64,000 bases of DNA from an uncultured Clostridia bacterium (GCA_938045615.1 CALIBC010000179.1:62001-126000), one strand, 5' to 3'. Positions 26,553-35,238 are shown, counted from the stretch's first letter. The notes: a model not told the origin generated them from the letters alone. Translations and numbers: made by a program.

Positions 26553-27725
26553 ATGCAAATACTCGTACTTATCGCAGTTTATACAATTATATATATATAT
26601 ACCGTATCACAGGTCAACCACTGGCTCAAGACCATGTCCAAAAGCGTTTTGCCAAGGGTTATTGCGGACATAATTTTGGTGATGCCCGGGCTGATGCCGG
26701 TGGGTGCCGCTTTCATTGAACGGGGATCGCTCAGGAACGTTCTGGAAACCAACGGCAATTTATGGTTCGGCTATTTTATCTATTTGACCGGTTTTTTGCT
26801 TGTTTTCAACGTGCTCAGGTTTATTTTGTGGATAGCCAATCATAACAAGAAAGCAAGAGCACCGGAGGCGCCTTGGCTTGGGGGCACCGTTCTGTGCGTC
26901 TGCGTGCTTCTTTCACTGTCGTTGAACGTTTTTGGCCACGTGAATTCGCATAAAGTGAGAACAGCAAAGTACAATGTCACCGTGGCGAAAAAGACCACTA
27001 CATCGGGAAAACTTAAGATAGTATTATTGTCAGACTTGCAGCTCGGCGCAAATACGCACCTGCAGCAGCTGAAAGCCATGGTCAGGGAAATAAACAAACA
27101 GAACCCGGACACCGTTCTGATAGCGGGCAATACGTTCAACAGTAACTACAGTGCGCTAAAGGATCCGGACACTTATATTGGCATACTGAAACAAATCAAA
27201 GCAAAGCAGGGGGTTTATGCGGTCTATGGAAGCAGAGATACCGAACAGTCGTTGTTTGCGGGATTTGCCATGACTTCAGATATTCCCAAACCTAACAGAG
27301 AAAAAGTGGCAAAGTTTCTGAAAACTGCCGGGATTCAGGTTTTGGACGACATGACCATTTACATAAACGGGGTTCAGATAGTTGGAAGAAAGGATTCGGA
27401 GCATACGACTTACGACAAGCCGATGTCGGCATCGTCTCTCATAAGTCCTCTCGATACTCACATGCCTATATTGGTACTCCAGAGTAAACCGGGAGATTTC
27501 AAGGCTCTTCAGGCTTGTGGCGTCGACCTTGCACTTAGCGGACATACGAGAAACGGACAGTATTTTCCGTTTAATATATTGACATCTTTTCTTTATGAAA
27601 ATCCATACGGACTTGAGAGCATACACAACGTATATTCAGTTGTGACTTCTGGTGTCGGTTCAAGCGGCGCACCGATAAGAATAGGAACACGAAGTGAAAT
27701 TGCGGTTATAAATATCCAGTATTGA
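26553..27725 (+). CDS. Membrane metallophosphoesterase homologue with degenerate metal site
   Basis: A 390-residue protein with four N-terminal membrane helices (residues 1-130) and a C-terminal calcineurin-like phosphoesterase domain of the YkuE type. The fold is clear, but the metal motifs are altered one after another: SDLH is SDLQ, GD is GN ('AGNTF'), GNHD is GSRD, the motif-IV His is Gln ('LQSKPGD') and GHTHGGQ is GHTRNGQ. Only the first Asp and one His remain. The frame is otherwise intact and the C-terminal 'SGVGSSGAPIRIG' block is kept, so this looks like a retained non-catalytic protein rather than a pseudogene. AAGGAGG precedes the ATG. A strong bidirectional terminator follows. Confidence 0.8.
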   Translation: MQILVLIAVYTIIYIYTVSQVNHWLKTMSKSVLPRVIADIILVMPGLMPVGAAFIERGSLRNVLETNGNLWFGYFIYLTGFLLVFNVLRFILWIANHNKKARAPEAPWLGGTVLCVCVLLSLSLNVFGHVNSHKVRTAKYNVTVAKKTTTSGKLKIVLLSDLQLGANTHLQQLKAMVREINKQNPDTVLIAGNTFNSNYSALKDPDTYIGILKQIKAKQGVYAVYGSRDTEQSLFAGFAMTSDIPKPNREKVAKFLKTAGIQVLDDMTIYINGVQIVGRKDSEHTTYDKPMSASSLISPLDTHMPILVLQSKPGDFKALQACGVDLALSGHTRNGQYFPFNILTSFLYENPYGLESIHNVYSVVTSGVGSSGAPIRIGTRSEIAVINIQY

Positions 27726-27741
27726 GCGCATTGAACACAGC

Positions 27742-27813
27742 ATATCAAAAAAGGCTTGCATCCCCGGGAAACTTCAAACGGCACTTTTTGGGGCTTGCAA
27801 GCATTTTTGATAT
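27742..27813. terminator. Bidirectional terminator between convergent genes
   Basis: Arms of 24 bp (27742-27765 and 27790-27813) that are near-perfect inverted repeats and contain ATATCAAAAA / TTTTTGATAT outer parts, GCTTGCA/TGCAAGC and CCCC/GGGG. There is an A tract on the left and a T tract on the right, so it can serve both the + gene ending at 27725 and the - gene ending at 27829. Confidence 0.85.
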
Positions 27814-27828
27814 TTTTGTCCTATAACA

Positions 27829-28554
27829 CTACTTTTCAATGATAACTTCTCTGCTCCCGGAAGTTATCAAACTTTTGGTCAGTACGGTGGCACCAAGGTA
27901 TTTTTGTGCGTTTTCGGCGATCGCATCCATGGCCTTAAGCACATCGTCGTGGCGAGCCGGATCGACACTCTCGATAATCATGAACGCATTTTCGGTGGCG
28001 TTGGTCAGCATGGTTCTCTGACCGTCTCTCCAGTTCCAGCATCTGCATACAGCCCCTTCGTCATCAAGGTAACAGAGCTCACCGGGAAGCGTGGGATTGT
28101 TTTCTTCATCGCCAAGCGCAAGGAAACTGTCGCCTCCTTCTTTGCTCACGGTGAGCCGCAGGTCGCCGGCAAAGTGATCTATGTCTTCTCCACCTACAGG
28201 TAGCGCATAATTCAGGGAAACGGCGTTGTATATGTCCACAAGCGGATTGATGCCGCCCACATAATTGCCTTTCTCCACTCGGGAAAGCAGCGCTTCTATA
28301 GACGCGCGATTCCCTTTCTTTTTTTTAAATTTCTGAAAGGCTTCTCGCCATACTCCCACGACAGGGTTCTTTGAAAGGGGGGTGGCAGGGATCCATTTGA
28401 GAGCTTCCTCATTGGCTTTTGCAAGGTCGTCTCTGATCGCCTCGCTTTCGGAATAAACCTGCTCGCTGTTATCGACGTTGTTTAAGACAACAATCCCTAT
28501 TTCGGCTTCCGGGAAAAGCTCCCAAAAAGAATCTTCCGCAATAAATTTTTTCAT
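27829..28554 (-). CDS. B3/B4 tRNA-binding-domain protein
   Basis: A 241-residue stand-alone B3/4 domain protein (PF03483), the fold found in the beta subunit of phenylalanyl-tRNA synthetase. Recognisable blocks are 'EIGIVVLNNVDN', 'NPVVGVWREAFQKFKKKKGNRASIEALL', 'GNYVGGINPLVDIYNAVSLNYALPVGGEDID' and 'GAVCRCWNWRDGQRTMLT'. Stand-alone forms are thought to act in editing of mischarged tRNA or as free amino-acid/tRNA-binding proteins, but this is not proven. I start at ATG 28554 because GGAG lies upstream and it matches the family N terminus. It shares a bidirectional terminator with the gene ending at 27725. Confidence 0.85.
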   Translation of the reverse strand: MKKFIAEDSFWELFPEAEIGIVVLNNVDNSEQVYSESEAIRDDLAKANEEALKWIPATPLSKNPVVGVWREAFQKFKKKKGNRASIEALLSRVEKGNYVGGINPLVDIYNAVSLNYALPVGGEDIDHFAGDLRLTVSKEGGDSFLALGDEENNPTLPGELCYLDDEGAVCRCWNWRDGQRTMLTNATENAFMIIESVDPARHDDVLKAMDAIAENAQKYLGATVLTKSLITSGSREVIIEK

Positions 28555-28690
28555 GGTAACACCACTCCATTTCGTTTTAAATTCGTAAACAAATTGATTT
28601 TTCACATGATAACACAGTTTAGCACTTATAACAACAGAGAGAAGGAGTGAATTTCAGCGCATAAGTATTTCCATTGACTCTCGAACGGCG

Positions 28691-30562
28691 TCATTTGACT
28701 TGCAGCATCCTCATGGAGTTGAGTACACACAGTGTGGCAACGCCTACATCTGCAAAGACGGCGGCCCACATGTTCGCAAGACCGAGAGCACCGAGTGCGA
28801 GCACGGCGAATTTTACACCGATAGCGAAAACGATATTTGTTTTTACTATTGAGATAGTATTCTTTGCTATATCCACAACCTTGCCTATCTTGTTTATGTC
28901 ATCGTCCATTATGACTATGTCTGCGGCTTCTATGGCGGCGTCGGAGCCCATGCTACCCATGGCAAAACCGATATCGGCTCTTGTGAGAACCGGAGCATCG
29001 TTTATTCCATCGCCGACAAAACCCAGACATTCGTTTGTCCTTTTTTCCTCCAAGAGACTTTCGAGTCGTTCAACTTTATCCTGGGGAAGAAGATCAGCGT
29101 GAGTTTCGTCGATACCGAGTGTTGCGGCCACCTTGCATGCAACTTCTTTTCTATCGCCCGTTAACATTATGCATGATACTACTCCCGCCGATTTTATGGC
29201 TGCAATGGCCTCTTTTACTCCTTCTTTTATTGCATCCGAGATAAGGATACTGCCTACGAAGTTTCCGTCCACTGCGACATAGACCGCAGTTCCCACGCCG
29301 GATGCGGGAATATATTCGATTGAGGATGAATTCATGAATTTCCCGTTGCCGATCAGGATGGGTTTGCCATCTATTTCGGCTCTCACGCCTTGCCCGGATA
29401 TTTCTTCGACGCTCGAGACTTCTCTCATATCGGGGGGTCTTCCATAGGCGTTTTTTATCGACTGGGCGATGGGGTGGGTAGAGTAATTTTCTGCCATCGC
29501 TGCAAGTTTCAAAAGTTCCTCGCCTGCGATGCCGATGGGATTGATCTCGGAAACTTTAAACTCACCTTTGGTCAGCGTTCCCGTCTTGTCAAATACGACG
29601 GTTCTCATTTTTGCGACCGCTTCAAGGTAATTGCCGCCTTTGACAAGAATCCCGGCTTTGGATGCGGCACCTATACCGCCGAAGAATCCTAACGGAACCG
29701 ATATGACAAGTGCACAAGGGCAGGAAATTACCAGAAATACACAGGCTCTCTGTAGCCAATCAGAGAAAACCTCGCCCAAGAAGAGCGGAGGGACAAATGC
29801 GAGAAGGACTGCGCTTACGGTAACAAACGGCGTATACACCTTCGCGAATCTGGTGATGAAATTTTCCATTCTTGCTTTTTTTTCACCGGCATTTTCTACA
29901 AGCTCAAGTATCCTCGAAACTGTCGAATCCTCGAAAATTTTACTTGTTTTAACTTTAAGAAGACCGTTACCGTTGACACAGCCGCTGATGACTTCCTCAC
30001 CTGCGATGGCATGCTTGGGTACCGGTTCTCCGGTGAGTGCGGAGGTATCCACCATCGAATCGCCCTCCATAACCGTTCCGTCAAGAGGAATTTTTTCACC
30101 GGGCTTGACCACTATGATGCTTCCGATCTCAACATCCTCAGGATCCACCCTTTGGATATTTCCGTCGACCTCGAGATTGGCGTATTCAGGACAAATTTCC
30201 ATGAGCTCCTTGATTGATCCCCGGCTTTTGTTGACCGCATAGCTTTGGAACAGTTCTCCAAGTTGGTAGAACAGCATTACAGCCAGTGCTTCGGAAAATT
30301 CTCTGACGCCAAATGCACCGAATGTGGCTATTATCATGAGAAAGTTTTCGTCAAAAATCTGACCGTGTCTGATATTTCCCGCCGCTCTGTAAAGCACATC
30401 GTAGGAAACAAGCAGGTATGGGGGAATATAGAGGATATACCCGATCCAAAACTTACCTGCCGTGACATCTTCCAAAGTGGTGTGGAGCAGTATTTCAAGC
30501 ACGACAAAACAGAAACCGCCTATCAGAAATCTTATTAAATCTCTTTTTAGTTTAGCGTTCAT
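28691..30562 (-). CDS. cadA: Heavy-metal P1B-type ATPase (Zn/Cd/Pb exporter type)
   Basis: A 623-residue membrane ATPase expected to export Zn, Cd or Pb. Motifs in order are 'TGEPVP' (actuator), 'SCPCALVISVP' (metal-binding CPC in TM6), 'DKTGTLTKG' (phosphorylated Asp), 'STHPIAQSI' (HP nucleotide motif), 'GDGINDAPVL', and 'ADVGVATLCVLNSMRML' in the last helix, typical of the Zn/Cd subgroup. It lacks the N-terminal heavy-metal-associated domain; that domain is encoded as a separate small gene just upstream (30664-30882). An ArsR repressor heads the operon. The start is ATG 30562 behind AGAGGAA. Confidence 0.93.
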   Translation of the reverse strand: MNAKLKRDLIRFLIGGFCFVVLEILLHTTLEDVTAGKFWIGYILYIPPYLLVSYDVLYRAAGNIRHGQIFDENFLMIIATFGAFGVREFSEALAVMLFYQLGELFQSYAVNKSRGSIKELMEICPEYANLEVDGNIQRVDPEDVEIGSIIVVKPGEKIPLDGTVMEGDSMVDTSALTGEPVPKHAIAGEEVISGCVNGNGLLKVKTSKIFEDSTVSRILELVENAGEKKARMENFITRFAKVYTPFVTVSAVLLAFVPPLFLGEVFSDWLQRACVFLVISCPCALVISVPLGFFGGIGAASKAGILVKGGNYLEAVAKMRTVVFDKTGTLTKGEFKVSEINPIGIAGEELLKLAAMAENYSTHPIAQSIKNAYGRPPDMREVSSVEEISGQGVRAEIDGKPILIGNGKFMNSSSIEYIPASGVGTAVYVAVDGNFVGSILISDAIKEGVKEAIAAIKSAGVVSCIMLTGDRKEVACKVAATLGIDETHADLLPQDKVERLESLLEEKRTNECLGFVGDGINDAPVLTRADIGFAMGSMGSDAAIEAADIVIMDDDINKIGKVVDIAKNTISIVKTNIVFAIGVKFAVLALGALGLANMWAAVFADVGVATLCVLNSMRMLQVK

Positions 30563-30663
30563 AGTCTATTCCTCTTCTATATGATATAACATTTCGGTTA
30601 ACACTTCTATTCCTCCACCATTTTGATCACCGGCTCTGTGCAAGTAAAACATAGAGTTGCCGT

Positions 30664-30882
30664 CTACATTACTATTTTGATGCCCGGCTCTATCTTGTCA
30701 CAGCATTTCTGCGCTTGAGCCATTATTGCATCAAAGTCCCCCTCATCAGCTTCGACGGTTAATTTCTGCATCATGAAATTGATATTCGCATTTTCGACTC
30801 CCGGGATCTTTTTAATGGCATCTTCCATCTTTGCCGCACAATGTGCACATTGCAGTTCATCCATCTTAAATTTCTTCTTCAT
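30664..30882 (-). CDS. Stand-alone heavy-metal-associated (HMA) domain protein
   Basis: A 72-residue ferredoxin-like HMA domain with the metal-binding motif 'LQCAHCAAKMEDAIKKIPGV' (CxxC near residue 12) and a second Cys pair 'KCCDKI' near residue 60. Such proteins bind soft metal ions in the cytoplasm and hand them to P1B ATPases. Here it appears to be the detached N-terminal domain of the ATPase encoded immediately downstream. AAAGGAAAGG precedes the ATG. The second CC pair next to the C terminus is not part of the standard fold motif and could add a ligand. Confidence 0.88.
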   Translation of the reverse strand: MKKKFKMDELQCAHCAAKMEDAIKKIPGVENANINFMMQKLTVEADEGDFDAIMAQAQKCCDKIEPGIKIVM

Positions 30883-30971
30883 TTTTTAGCCTTTCCTTTC
30901 GTTTGTTCAATGTTTCGGCTCCTGCGTCTTGTGTGTTTTCTTTTTTTGTTGCTCGCTTTTGGGACATGTGC

Positions 30972-31334
30972 TTACTCAAGCACATGTTCCATACCGTTAT
31001 TGATTATGGTTTCGACATGTCCGTCCGCAATCGAGTAGTAGACAACTCTGCCGCTGCGCCTGTTTCTGACAAGGTTGGTCTGCTTCAATATCCTAAGCTG
31101 GTGCGAAACCGCCGATTTCGACATTCCCAAAAGTGCTGAAATATCGCAGACGCACATTTCTTTTTGAATAAGTGCACAGAGTATCTTCAATCTGGTGGAA
31201 TCGCTGAAAACCTTAAACGTATCCGCCAAATCCATCAAAGTGTCTTCGGACGGCATATGGTCTCTGACTTCCAGCACCACATCCTCGTGAATGGTATTGC
31301 AATCGCAGCGATACATATTATAATTTTCTTCCAT
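30972..31334 (-). CDS. ArsR/SmtB-family metal-responsive repressor
   Basis: A 120-residue winged-helix repressor. The recognition part is 'ALLGMSKSAVSHQLRILKQTNLVRNRRSGRVVYY'. Two metal sites can be seen: an alpha-3N type site with 'EMCVCD' plus N-terminal Cys ('YRCDC'), as in CadC, and an alpha-5 site in the C-terminal 'DGHVETIINNGMEHVLE' (D-x-H-x10-H-x2-E), as in SmtB/ZiaR. Presence of both points to Zn/Cd/Pb sensing. ATG 31334 is chosen because AAGGAGG is 5 bp upstream; the GTG two codons before overlaps that site. It heads the HMA-ATPase operon, with a palindromic operator at 31459-31490. Confidence 0.9.
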   Translation of the reverse strand: MEENYNMYRCDCNTIHEDVVLEVRDHMPSEDTLMDLADTFKVFSDSTRLKILCALIQKEMCVCDISALLGMSKSAVSHQLRILKQTNLVRNRRSGRVVYYSIADGHVETIINNGMEHVLE

Positions 31335-31458
31335 GTACACCTCCTTGTCAGGTTTTCCGAGCTGCCTGCTTGCTGTGTTTTGGTATTAACCTTTGCATCA
31401 GGGATGCGTGGTACCATACTCGAAAAATTATTTGATATTCTATATAAGCTAACGACGA

Positions 31459-31490
31459 TTGAACAATTGAATAGTTGAATCATTGTTCAA
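31459..31490. promoter_or_regulatory. Probable ArsR/SmtB operator upstream of the metal operon
   Basis: Perfect 9-bp inverted repeat TTGAACAAT (31459-31467) / ATTGTTCAA (31482-31490), with an inner TGAATCATTGTTCA of the TGAA-N6-TTCA form known from smt operators. On the minus strand it overlaps a plausible -35 (TTGTTC) 17 bp before ATAGAA, so a bound repressor would block the promoter. Confidence 0.65.
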
Positions 31491-31799
31491 CTATATTATA
31501 TATATTTAAGAGTGGCTGTCAATGGGAAAATCAAATTATCTTTAAAAAAATGACGTGGGTCAAATGAAAAAGTAACGTGGGCTGTCAAAATTAAAGAAAA
31601 GATCCGCAAATGAGCAAGAAATAATGATATAATTGATGTCAGATCGGCGAGCTCGGAGTCCGAACCATAAAGCGGCGAGCGGGTCATTTTGTCACTTGAA
31701 GGCAAAGTGAGGCAGGGTGCATTCCGCAGCATCGGGAGTGACTTTGGAGAATGCCGTGTGCGCATTGATTAAGTTGGATATTTTATACGGAGGCAAGCA
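31491..31799. other. Intergenic region upstream of purC
   Basis: No gene is seen. A TATAAT at 31628-31633 on the + strand may be the purC -10, but no good -35 accompanies it. A GCATTC/GAATGC inverted repeat lies around 31720-31757. No purine riboswitch core was found. GGAGG stands just before the purC ATG. Confidence 0.4.
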
Positions 31800-32672
31800 A
31801 TGAAAGAATTTAAACCATTCAAAGAGGGAAAGGTAAGAGAAATTTACGATAACGGAGACAGTTTAATCATGGTGGCGACAGACAGGATATCGGCATTTGA
31901 CCATATTCTGGGCAATGAAATCACGGGTAAAGGGGCGGTTTTGACGCAGATATCAAAATTCTGGTTTGATTTGACGGCCGATATTGTGCCAAATCATATG
32001 ATCACGGTAGACAATAACGACATGCCGGAATTTTTCAGGCAGGAAAAATACATCGGAAACAGCATGGTCTGCAAAAAGCTCAAAATGCTACCGATAGAGT
32101 GTATAGTTCGCGGTTATATAACGGGAAGCGGCTGGGAGAGCTACAAAAAAGATGCAAAGGTATGCGGAATAAAATTGCCCGAAGGGCTCAAGGAATCAGA
32201 AAAACTTCCCGAACCGATATATACACCGAGCACAAAGGGAGAGATCGGGGAACACGATGAGAACATTTCATTTGAAGAGAGCATCGACGTTATAGAAAAG
32301 GCGTTTCCGGGTAAGGGAAGCGAATACGCGACCAAGTTAAGGGATTGCACGGTTGCGCTTTATGAGAAATGTGCGCAATACGCACTCGACAGAGGAATCA
32401 TAATAGCCGACACCAAATTTGAATTTGGACTGGACGAGAACGGTGAGATAATACTCGGTGATGAAATGCTCACTCCGGACAGCTCCAGATTCTGGCCGCT
32501 GCAAGGATATGAGCCCGGGAAATCACAGCCCTCTTACGACAAGCAGTTTGTGAGGGACTGGCTGAAAGAAAATCCGGAAAGTGGATATTTGCTTCCGGAA
32601 TGCATAATAGAAAAAACTATAGCAAAGTATAAGGAGGCGTATGAGCTTTTGACCGAGCATGCATTCAAATAG
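31800..32672 (+). CDS. purC: Phosphoribosylaminoimidazole-succinocarboxamide synthase
   Basis: A 290-residue SAICAR synthetase, the ATP-dependent step that joins aspartate to CAIR in purine synthesis. Hallmarks are 'EGKVREIYDNGDSLIMVATDRISAFD' at the N terminus, 'PIECIVRGYITGSGWESYKK', 'ADTKFEFGLDENGEIILGDEMLTPDSSRFWP' and 'YDKQFVRDWL'. The length suits the longer family form found in many anaerobes. It is not clustered with other pur genes here. The ATG follows ACGGAGG. Confidence 0.96.
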   Translation: MKEFKPFKEGKVREIYDNGDSLIMVATDRISAFDHILGNEITGKGAVLTQISKFWFDLTADIVPNHMITVDNNDMPEFFRQEKYIGNSMVCKKLKMLPIECIVRGYITGSGWESYKKDAKVCGIKLPEGLKESEKLPEPIYTPSTKGEIGEHDENISFEESIDVIEKAFPGKGSEYATKLRDCTVALYEKCAQYALDRGIIIADTKFEFGLDENGEIILGDEMLTPDSSRFWPLQGYEPGKSQPSYDKQFVRDWLKENPESGYLLPECIIEKTIAKYKEAYELLTEHAFK

Positions 32673-32900
32673 TGCAAACACGCCGATGATTCAGCTGCCG
32701 AAGCGCAAAGCTCTGCCGCTAAGCGTAAATTGCGAAAACATGAGTACAGCTTGTCGTTCCATGACTTGACGGTTTTATGAGGCGTGCGAAATCTCGCAAA
32801 ATCTAATGATTTGGTCATGTTTGTGTGCTTTATGTCAAAGCAATATCTTAATTTTCTCGTTTCTTCCTCATAAAGACTTCCGACGGGCAACACCAAAACC

Positions 32901-32938
32901 CACAGTTCTGTATTAGAATGAGGATACAGTTAACTGTG
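32901..32938. promoter_or_regulatory. Palindromic hairpin upstream of secreted-protein gene
   Basis: CACAGTTCTGTAT (32901-32913) pairs with ATACAG-TT-AACTGTG (32924-32938) with a 2-nt bulge. The right part is itself a perfect 12-bp palindrome, ACAGTTAACTGT (32926-32937). It is 40 bp before the ATG at 32979: an operator or 5' UTR structure. The rest of the 306-bp gap after purC shows no gene. Confidence 0.5.
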
Positions 32939-32978
32939 ACAAGAGATTTTATTTCATAAGCTGAAAGGGGAAACATTG

Positions 32979-33539
32979 ATGAACATAACAGGGAAAAAAA
33001 TTGCAAATTCCATGGTCGCGGCAGTCGCAACGCTTGCTTTGGCTTTCGGTCCGGTGTCGAGCATGGCCGGTGATGTCCATGCGGCTTCCACATCAAAGGG
33101 TAAAGAGGTTAAAAGTGAGGTCAAGAGTACCGCTTCGAGCGATAAAGCAGGCACAGGCAGTACAAACAACACAGATAAGATGAAAATAAGGGCGGGCAAA
33201 GGCAAGCCGCCAAAACCGCCAAAGGACGCCAAAGGCAAGCCGCCAAAACCGCCAAAACCCGCGAAGATCAATAAACTGTCGGTTTCTCAAAAAAGTGGGA
33301 ACAAGAGAGTGTATCTGACATTCAGATGGAGCAAATCCGGCAATGCGGAAAAATATGGAATTTACCTTAAAAAAAATGGCAAGTGGAAACAAATAGAGAC
33401 TACGGGAAAAAACAGCTTTAAATATACCGTAAAACCCCTGAAAAAGTATACTTTCGGCGTAAGGGGTATAAGAGGTGAAAATATGGGGAAACTTAAAACC
33501 ATAAAGTTTAAGACCGTGGAGGCAGCCATCCCGTATTGA
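32979..33539 (+). CDS. Small secreted Lys-rich protein with Fn3-like domain
   Basis: A 186-residue exported protein. Residues 1-34 are a signal peptide (Lys-positive start, hydrophobic core, cleavage near DVHA). A Ser/Lys-rich linker follows. A proline-rich repeat, 'KGKPPKPPKDAKGKPPKPPK', occupies about residues 70-94. The last 90 residues form a cationic fibronectin-III-like beta domain ('LTFRWSKSGNAEKYGIYLKK'), resembling the C-terminal domain of the large surface protein at 11760. Function is unknown; cell-wall association by charge is an inference. ATG 32979 has AAAGGGG 8 bp upstream. Confidence 0.7.
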   Translation: MNITGKKIANSMVAAVATLALAFGPVSSMAGDVHAASTSKGKEVKSEVKSTASSDKAGTGSTNNTDKMKIRAGKGKPPKPPKDAKGKPPKPPKPAKINKLSVSQKSGNKRVYLTFRWSKSGNAEKYGIYLKKNGKWKQIETTGKNSFKYTVKPLKKYTFGVRGIRGENMGKLKTIKFKTVEAAIPY

Positions 33540-33669
33540 TGATATGGTAGGCGTTACACATGAATTCGCCGCCGGGGGATATGCGGGAAAACGCCGGGTG
33601 ATAAAAAAATCGGCGTGCGGTATGTGGAACGTATGCCCGAACGATAAACACCGGAAAAGAGATTAAAAA

Positions 33670-33710
33670 ACGCCACGGCAGACAGCAAAACCCGCAGCCT
33701 GCCGTGGCGT
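33670..33710 (-). terminator. Rho-independent terminator of gap (minus strand)
   Basis: 12-bp perfect stem ACGCCACGGCAG / CTGCCGTGGCGT. Read on the minus strand it is followed by TTTTTTA, as expected for the gap transcript. On the plus strand the T tract is poor, so it is mainly a minus-strand terminator. Confidence 0.85.
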
Positions 33711-33816
33711 TCCATTGTAGGAAGAAATCATTGAAAATCGAAGTTCTTGATTGTTCCTAGAAAGGGCGAAACTTTATTAAAACGAAGCTGTTTCGGTGAT
33801 TCGGCATGACAACGAA

Positions 33817-34836
33817 TTACCCCAACATTCCCATGTGAGTAAGTGTCCGCACGAGCTGGCTGACGTAGCTCATTTCATTATCGTACCACGAAACCACCCG
33901 TACCTCATAGATGTGTGTTCCGCATTTCTGAACAAGGGTTTGGGTTGCATCAAACAGAGAGCCGTAGCTCATCCCTATGGTATCGCTTGAAACGATCTCA
34001 TCTTCCGTGTATCCGAAAGAATCGCTTGAGGAATCTTTCATCTTGGCGTTGATCCCCGCCACGCTGACCGAATCTGTCGTGTCTTTCAACGTGGCATCCA
34101 AAATAGTTATGGAACCACTTGAAACGGGGACTCTCTGAGCGGAGCCTATCAGTTTTCCGTCAAGTTCCGGGATCACAAGGCCGATCGCTTTGGCGGCTCC
34201 GGAACTTGTCGGTACAATATTTTCGGCACCTGCCCTTGACCGGCGGAGATTACCTTTTCGCTGAGGCCCGTCGAGGAGCATCTGATCCGCCGTATACGCA
34301 TGTATCGTTGTCATAAAGCCTGTCCTTAGCTCACGATAATCGTTCAGCGCCTTTGCCATGGGAGCGAGACAATTGGTTGTGCATGAGGCACCGGAAACGA
34401 TTTTGTCGTCCGGTGTGAGGATGTCGTGATTGGTTCCGTACACGATCGTTTTGACATCATTTCCCGCAGGGGCGGATATCAGCACTTTCTTTGCACCGGC
34501 GCGCAGATGAGACTCTGCCTTTTCTCGTGAAGTGTACAATCCCGTGCACTCCAATACTATGTCTATATTCGATTCTTTCCATGGAAGCAGGGATGCGTCC
34601 GATTCGGAGAAAATTGTCACACGTTTGTCGTTGACTGTTATGGAGTTCCGGTCAAAGCCCACTGAATGTCCGTGAAAACCTCCCTGCACGGTGTCATATT
34701 TCAATAGATAAGCGATCATCTCAGGCGAGGCAAGATCGTTGATTGCCACGATATCGAAGTTGCTGTCATCTATAATCTTCCTGAAAGAAAGCCTGCCTAT
34801 CCTGCCGAATCCGTTTATAGCCAATCTTATACTCAT
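33817..34836 (-). CDS. gap: Glyceraldehyde-3-phosphate dehydrogenase (type I)
   Basis: A 339-residue glycolytic enzyme that converts glyceraldehyde-3-phosphate to 1,3-bisphosphoglycerate with NAD(P). The Rossmann start is 'RLAINGFGRIGRLSFRK', the active-site motif is 'SGASCTTNCLAP' with the catalytic Cys, the His is in 'TTIHAYTADQ', and 'WYDNEMSYVSQLVRT' is the conserved C-terminal block. It is single, not part of a pgk-tpi cluster in this window. GGGAG stands before the ATG. Confidence 0.97.
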   Translation of the reverse strand: MSIRLAINGFGRIGRLSFRKIIDDSNFDIVAINDLASPEMIAYLLKYDTVQGGFHGHSVGFDRNSITVNDKRVTIFSESDASLLPWKESNIDIVLECTGLYTSREKAESHLRAGAKKVLISAPAGNDVKTIVYGTNHDILTPDDKIVSGASCTTNCLAPMAKALNDYRELRTGFMTTIHAYTADQMLLDGPQRKGNLRRSRAGAENIVPTSSGAAKAIGLVIPELDGKLIGSAQRVPVSSGSITILDATLKDTTDSVSVAGINAKMKDSSSDSFGYTEDEIVSSDTIGMSYGSLFDATQTLVQKCGTHIYEVRVVSWYDNEMSYVSQLVRTLTHMGMLG

Positions 34837-34907
34837 GATATTCTCCCATTATTTCCTGTTTCACCACGGAACGCATCTGCAACCGCAACCGTTAAAAATT
34901 TTACGAA

Positions 34908-34916
34908 ATTATACCA
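34908..34916 (-). promoter_or_regulatory. Extended -10 promoter of gap
   Basis: On the minus strand TGGTATAAT (34916-34908), an extended -10 with perfect TATAAT, about 70 bp before the gap ATG. No strong -35 is needed with this element and none is obvious. Confidence 0.55.
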
Positions 34917-35125
34917 TGTTTTTCCCGGTTTTGCGATGGGGAGAACGACTTTTGATATTTTTCACGCCAATCCCGATGTGAGTTGTTGTATAATTAACCC
35001 TATGGAGATTTCTTTTCGTATTTTTGGGTGCTTCATTATTTTACTGCGTTGGGATTGATCTCTATATTTATTATTGAAAACTCAACAATAATTTTACAAT
35101 ATGAAAGCTCATAGGAGATTTATCA

Positions 35126-35238
35126 ATGGATTTTAAAAAGTAAACTTATATCATGTATTTGATAGTTTTGATAATAAAGCTCTAATTCCGGAACTTTTGG
35201 ATGGTATGTATGCTGAACTTCCGGAAAAGAAACGGTAA
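35126..35238 (+). pseudogene. Remnant of a short frameshifted coding sequence
   Basis: An ATG at 35126 with a good AGGAG site opens a frame that stops after five codons. Shifting frame at the TTTTAAAAAG run gives a clean stretch, 'YHVFDSFDNKALIPELLDGM' and on through 'YAELPEKKR', to a stop at 35236. The same frame continues past the stop as 'INKYFRLPLVKRSKMC'. The pattern is that of a gene broken by a frameshift and stops. It weakly recalls the N terminus of Sfp-type phosphopantetheinyl transferases, but this is unconfirmed. It lies in the 480-bp gap between gap and the aro leader; nothing else is seen at 34917-35125. Confidence 0.35.

Noticed and set aside
29631..30242. Long open frame (203 codons) on the plus strand
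   Set aside because: It lies wholly opposite the P1B ATPase gene, whose motifs are complete. Its Ser/Thr/Pro-rich translation is typical of a reverse-strand shadow.
31491..31799. Purine riboswitch upstream of purC
   Set aside because: The three-way junction and conserved loop sequences are not present.
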